Origin: Portulaca oleracea
Lineage: Eukaryota > Streptophyta > Magnoliopsida > Caryophyllales > Portulacaceae
Assembly: GCA_029582165.1 (NCBI GenBank)
Contig: CM055877.1
Coordinates: forward strand, 6,563,855-6,627,854
Reading direction: 5' to 3'
DNA length: 64,000 nucleotides
Shown: piece by piece, positions 61,211-64,000 of the stretch
How positions within the stretch are numbered: the first letter of the stretch is position 1
Layout of the letters: each line of letters begins with the position of its first letter
Program-made: the position numbers and the translations under genes
The notes under the pieces: generated by a model
What the model was told of the DNA's origin: nothing
The model's input: only the letters and a program-made list of their open reading frames with translations
Database searches by the model: none

Positions 61211-61770
61211 TATAAATGAGTTAAAGAGGACAATGAAAAGTAAGAGAAGATGAAAACAAGTACATGCAAAGTTCGTAAGTTGTAAAAGAAGAAAACTGGA
61301 GAAAAAAGAAACTAAGGTTTTATTATTCGATTATTTCGTGATAGTCAAGTGTCTTCATAATTTGTAGAAGGTTGAACATTTTTTGAAATACACTTTACAA
61401 AGAGAAAAAATAAATAAAAATTAAAATTTAAGCAACGACAAACTATATAAATGAGTTAAGAGGACAATAAAAAGTAAGAGAAGACAAAAACAAGTACATG
61501 CAAAGTTCGTAAGTTGTAAAAAAAGGAAATCGAGAAAAAGACATTAAGGTTTTATTTCCTATTGGCCCCGTTCTTTTATGCGTTAACGTACCCAAACGCA
61601 ACGCAACTTATCGCAACTCTATCGCAACATAACGCAAATTACCATTACTTTTTAACTATTTCCGCAACTTAACGCAACCAAACGCAAACGCAACGCAACG
61701 CACAAAAGAACGGGGTCCGGTTGTTTCGTGATAGTCAAGTGTCTTCATAACTTGTAGAAGGTTGAACACT
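61207..61770. repeat. Tandem direct duplication, one copy interrupted by a MITE
   Basis: 'actatataaatgagttaa' to 'gtagaaggttgaaca' occurs at 61207-61378 and again at 61443-61770. The second copy contains the 155-bp MITE. Confidence 0.85.
61564..61718. mobile_element. MITE, GGCCCYGTTCTTTT family, copy 2
   Basis: TIR GGCCCCGTTCTTTT and, inverted at the right, AAAAGAACGGGGTCC. The inside is built from AACGCAAC repeats. The neighbouring duplicate at 61316-61350 shows the empty site. Confidence 0.8.
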
Positions 61771-62153
61771 TTTTTGTTTATAGTTTAGATTTTTGCTTAT
61801 GATTTTGATGCACCCAAATCGTAGAATTGGTCTAATGTGGGGTAACTAAAAATAGTTTGAGAAAAAAAAAAAAAGATGAACTTCCATAGCTTATAAACAG
61901 TAAATTAGAAAGATAAAATTGCATTAGGGTTTAAGCTCCATCAGATGAATCTCCATGATTGTTGTCTGATGCTATTTGGCTTCAAAGGATTTCGTCCAAC
62001 TCAAGCCTGGAGTCTTTAAGGAACCCAACAATGATAGACAACGTGTAAAGAAGACATACTAATATCAAAATTAAAAGGTGCAAAACCTAAATTTGTGAGA
62101 ACTCTTCCTATTATCACCTTGAGGACATTCATAAAATTAAATAAGTATTACTA

Positions 62154-62523
62154 GTTTACGCAAAGAAAAGTTAGTCTTTTTTTTTTTAAGAGTTTTTATT
62201 ATACCCTTGTTTAGGGTTTTTAGTCTCTTTCTAGAGTTTTTGTTCAGTTGGTGTGGTCTAATACGTTGGATGGAGATATATTTTCAAATCGCTATAGCAC
62301 GGGTTGTGAGGTTCTCCGTCAATGGTGAAGATGCAGAGTCATCGAGGAAAGATGCAGAGTCATCGAAGAAATCGGAGCCGAACGTCAGTAAGATTAGTAT
62401 TAGTTATTTGGAAGTTGAATTTCATATCTATGTTTTAGATCTACAATTGTTCAATCACAATTTTCATTGTAAGTGCCGTATGGCTTGCTATTAATGAAAT
62501 CGTTATGTTTGGTTTCAAAAAAC
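62154..62523 (+). mobile_element. 370-bp retroposed fragment with 15-bp target duplication
   Basis: AAATAAGTATTACTA flanks it perfectly (62139-62153 and 62524-62538). The 3' end reads 'gtttggtttcaaaaaac', an A-rich LINE-type tail. A short direct repeat ('gatgcagagtcatcgaRgaa') occurs twice at 62330-62370. Probably a 5'-truncated LINE or a SINE-like copy. Confidence 0.75.
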
Positions 62524-62585
62524 AAATAAGTATTACTAAAATATAACAAAGAATCGAAAAAAAATAATGAATTAAATAAAATTAA

Positions 62586-63111
62586 GGAAAATTGGATTAT
62601 AATAATCCCAAGTTTTACAAATTGGAAAAGAATAATTCCTACTGCCCATTTGTATTCCGGTGGTAAAAAAAAAGAAGATTGTAGTGGCACCAAATCCACA
62701 TCCACATTCTTTTTATTTTTTTTCATTCCTAACGCATATTGTTTTTGTTTTTTTTCCATTCCTGCCCCCAAAAAGGTAATGTAGTGTAGTTACTAAAACA
62801 ATTTTTAAGTTATTTTTTTGAAACTCCGAGTAATTATTATGATTTTTTTATAAGGAATAAAAGTGAAAAAAATCGAAAAAAATTTGAAATAAATTGAGAG
62901 AAACGCTGTAAATTCTATAAAAAATGGTAAAAGTGTTATGCCAAGTTTTGAATCAAACGCAACACAAAATCTATGATATTTAAGGTCTATTCTTGATGAT
63001 GTCCCATTACAATCCAATTTTATTTTTTTTGGACCACCAGAATACAAACTGAAAGTAAGGATTATTGCTGTCCAATTTGTAAAATTTAGGATTATTGGAA
63101 TCCAATTTTCC
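62586..63111. mobile_element. Mutator-like MITE with perfect 9-bp target duplication, copy 2
   Basis: TAAAATTAA flanks it (62577-62585 and 63112-63120). TIRs start GGAAAATTGGATTATAATAA. The same family as 39577-40091. 526 bp, no coding capacity. Confidence 0.9.
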
Positions 63112-63172
63112 TAAAATTAAACATGCACTGCTTAATGTACTCTAACCTCCTCCAACTCCCAAGCATCATTGT

Positions 63173-63456
63173 TGTAACACCCCAGATATATGGTTAATGG
63201 CTTAAAGGTATTGACATAACTACTTATATCACCAAGGTGCACCTTTTTTAGGGTAGCTCATCCGTTGGGAACTCCTCAGTTAAGCGTGCTTGGCTGGGAG
63301 TAGTCTCAGGATGGGTGACTGCCTGGGAAGTTTTCGCAGGCAGCGTGTGAGCGAGGACGAAACATGCTGGAAAGATTCGTGGTGTTTTGTGGGGCCAGTC
63401 AGCAATCCCTGAAGTAGTTATCGGTAATGTCCGCTGACTAGGAGGGGGGGATTACA
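63173..63456 (+). mobile_element. Cassandra-type TRIM solo LTR with 5S rRNA-like domain
   Basis: The LTR begins TGTAACACCCC and ends GGATTACA, flanked by the 5-bp duplication ATTGT (63168-63172 and 63457-63461). Positions about 63269-63340 match the 3' two thirds of plant 5S rRNA, including the internal promoter region (AGTTAAGCGTGCTTGG, then AGGATGGGTGAC and CCTGGGAAGT). A 5S-derived domain in a short LTR is the hallmark of Cassandra. No internal region or second LTR follows, so it is a solo LTR. Confidence 0.92.
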
Positions 63457-63461
63457 ATTGT

Positions 63462-64000
63462 TGTTTATGAATTCATCAAAGCTTGAATCTTGGCCCTTGT
63501 AAACCCCAAATCTAAGATGAGACTGAAATCGGATCCTACTTCGGATCCATGAGTGAGTTAAGATTGGAATTAACCCACGTGAGATCGTTGACCGGAATGT
63601 AGATAGTAGAATTGCGTAGAGGATCTTGGATCATCAATCGTAGGATCGTAGATCAGGATCGGAATTTTAATAACTATGGCTAATCGAGTGTCTTCTAATT
63701 TCTACATATGCGATTTGAGAAAACTAATGTAATTTGGTGTTGGTGATGTGTTTAGAGAGAGAATTGAAGAAGAAAACTATTAACACAATTTTCAGAGTTT
63801 GAATGTTTGACTAGGAGTGACAGTAAAACCCGGATCCAAGCAAACCTACCATATTTAAAACGAATTAGAGTTTGTAAAATTTCCTAGAAAACTTGAACCC
63901 AAACATACTCGAAAAATTGGGTATGGGCCAAAAAAATAGTTCGGGTCATTTCAATTCCAGACTAATTATCAGATACCAGATGAAAAGTTAACGTTCAATA
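63462..64000. other. End of window without recognised gene
   Basis: No exon or repeat boundary could be supported. 'ggatcgtagatcaggatcgg' is a short low-complexity run. The sequence continues beyond the window. Confidence 0.4.

Noticed and set aside
63269..63340. 5S rRNA gene
   Set aside because: Only part of a 5S sequence is present, with mismatches, and it is inside an LTR with a 5-bp target duplication.

Overview
This is a piece of a plant nuclear genome, most likely a eudicot. Every recognisable gene is split into many short GT-AG exons. The gene families are plant ones: an APD-type RING ligase, MND1 and a plant LMBR1-like protein. The space between and inside the genes is filled with typical plant transposons: non-autonomous hAT, Mutator-like and Stowaway elements, L1-type LINE remnants and a Cassandra-type solo LTR carrying a 5S rRNA-like domain. 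I cannot name the species. No bacterial, organellar or viral genes, no intact tRNA gene and no CRISPR array were seen.

Four protein-coding loci can be rebuilt exon by exon. (1) Plus strand, about 9119-15882: an unrecognised plant protein of very roughly 680 residues, starting MLQWTGGSRRKVAT and using a 23-nt microexon. Its 3' end is disturbed by a LINE ORF1 fragment, a direct exon duplication and a 1.3-kb palindrome of gene pieces; a candidate original last exon lies at 19176-19373. (2) Minus strand, 36286-25039: a complete 10-exon APD (ABERRANT POLLEN DEVELOPMENT) family E3 ubiquitin ligase of 480 residues, with a 6.1-kb intron full of transposons. (3) Plus strand, 43694-48527: MND1, the meiotic recombination cofactor, 10 coding exons, 220 residues; the first intron follows the ATG directly. 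(4) Plus strand, 50883-58486: a complete 14-exon LMBR1-like multi-pass membrane protein of 508 residues, with a probable intron in its 3' UTR.

Layout. 1-5700: a degenerate satellite-like array, a 1.4-kb segment present twice (each copy with a decayed coding fragment), a hAT element and a CCTAA-type repeat. 5700-8000: paired MITEs up to the TATA box of gene 1. 8000-20400: gene 1 and its rearranged 3' flank. 20600-24350: a nest of elements (hAT-like holding a Mutator-like element holding a Stowaway) followed by a dead LINE. 25039-36286: the APD gene. 36600-41000: a MITE and microsatellite graveyard including a 1-kb palindrome. 41100-49100: MND1 and its 5' region, where a hAT element separates two direct copies of a 340-bp segment. 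50883-59700: the LMBR1-like gene. 60300-64000: MITEs, a retroposed fragment with 15-bp target duplications and the Cassandra solo LTR.

The genes do not form a pathway. As I recall the Arabidopsis map, the APD2 gene and an LMBR1-like gene are neighbours (At5g01450 and At5g01460), so their proximity here looks like conserved synteny with MND1 lying between them. No clearly new functional system was found. The most unusual things are structural: gene-fragment palindromes, a hAT-associated tandem duplication, a MITE flipped at one and the same site, and an intron placed directly after the MND1 start codon.
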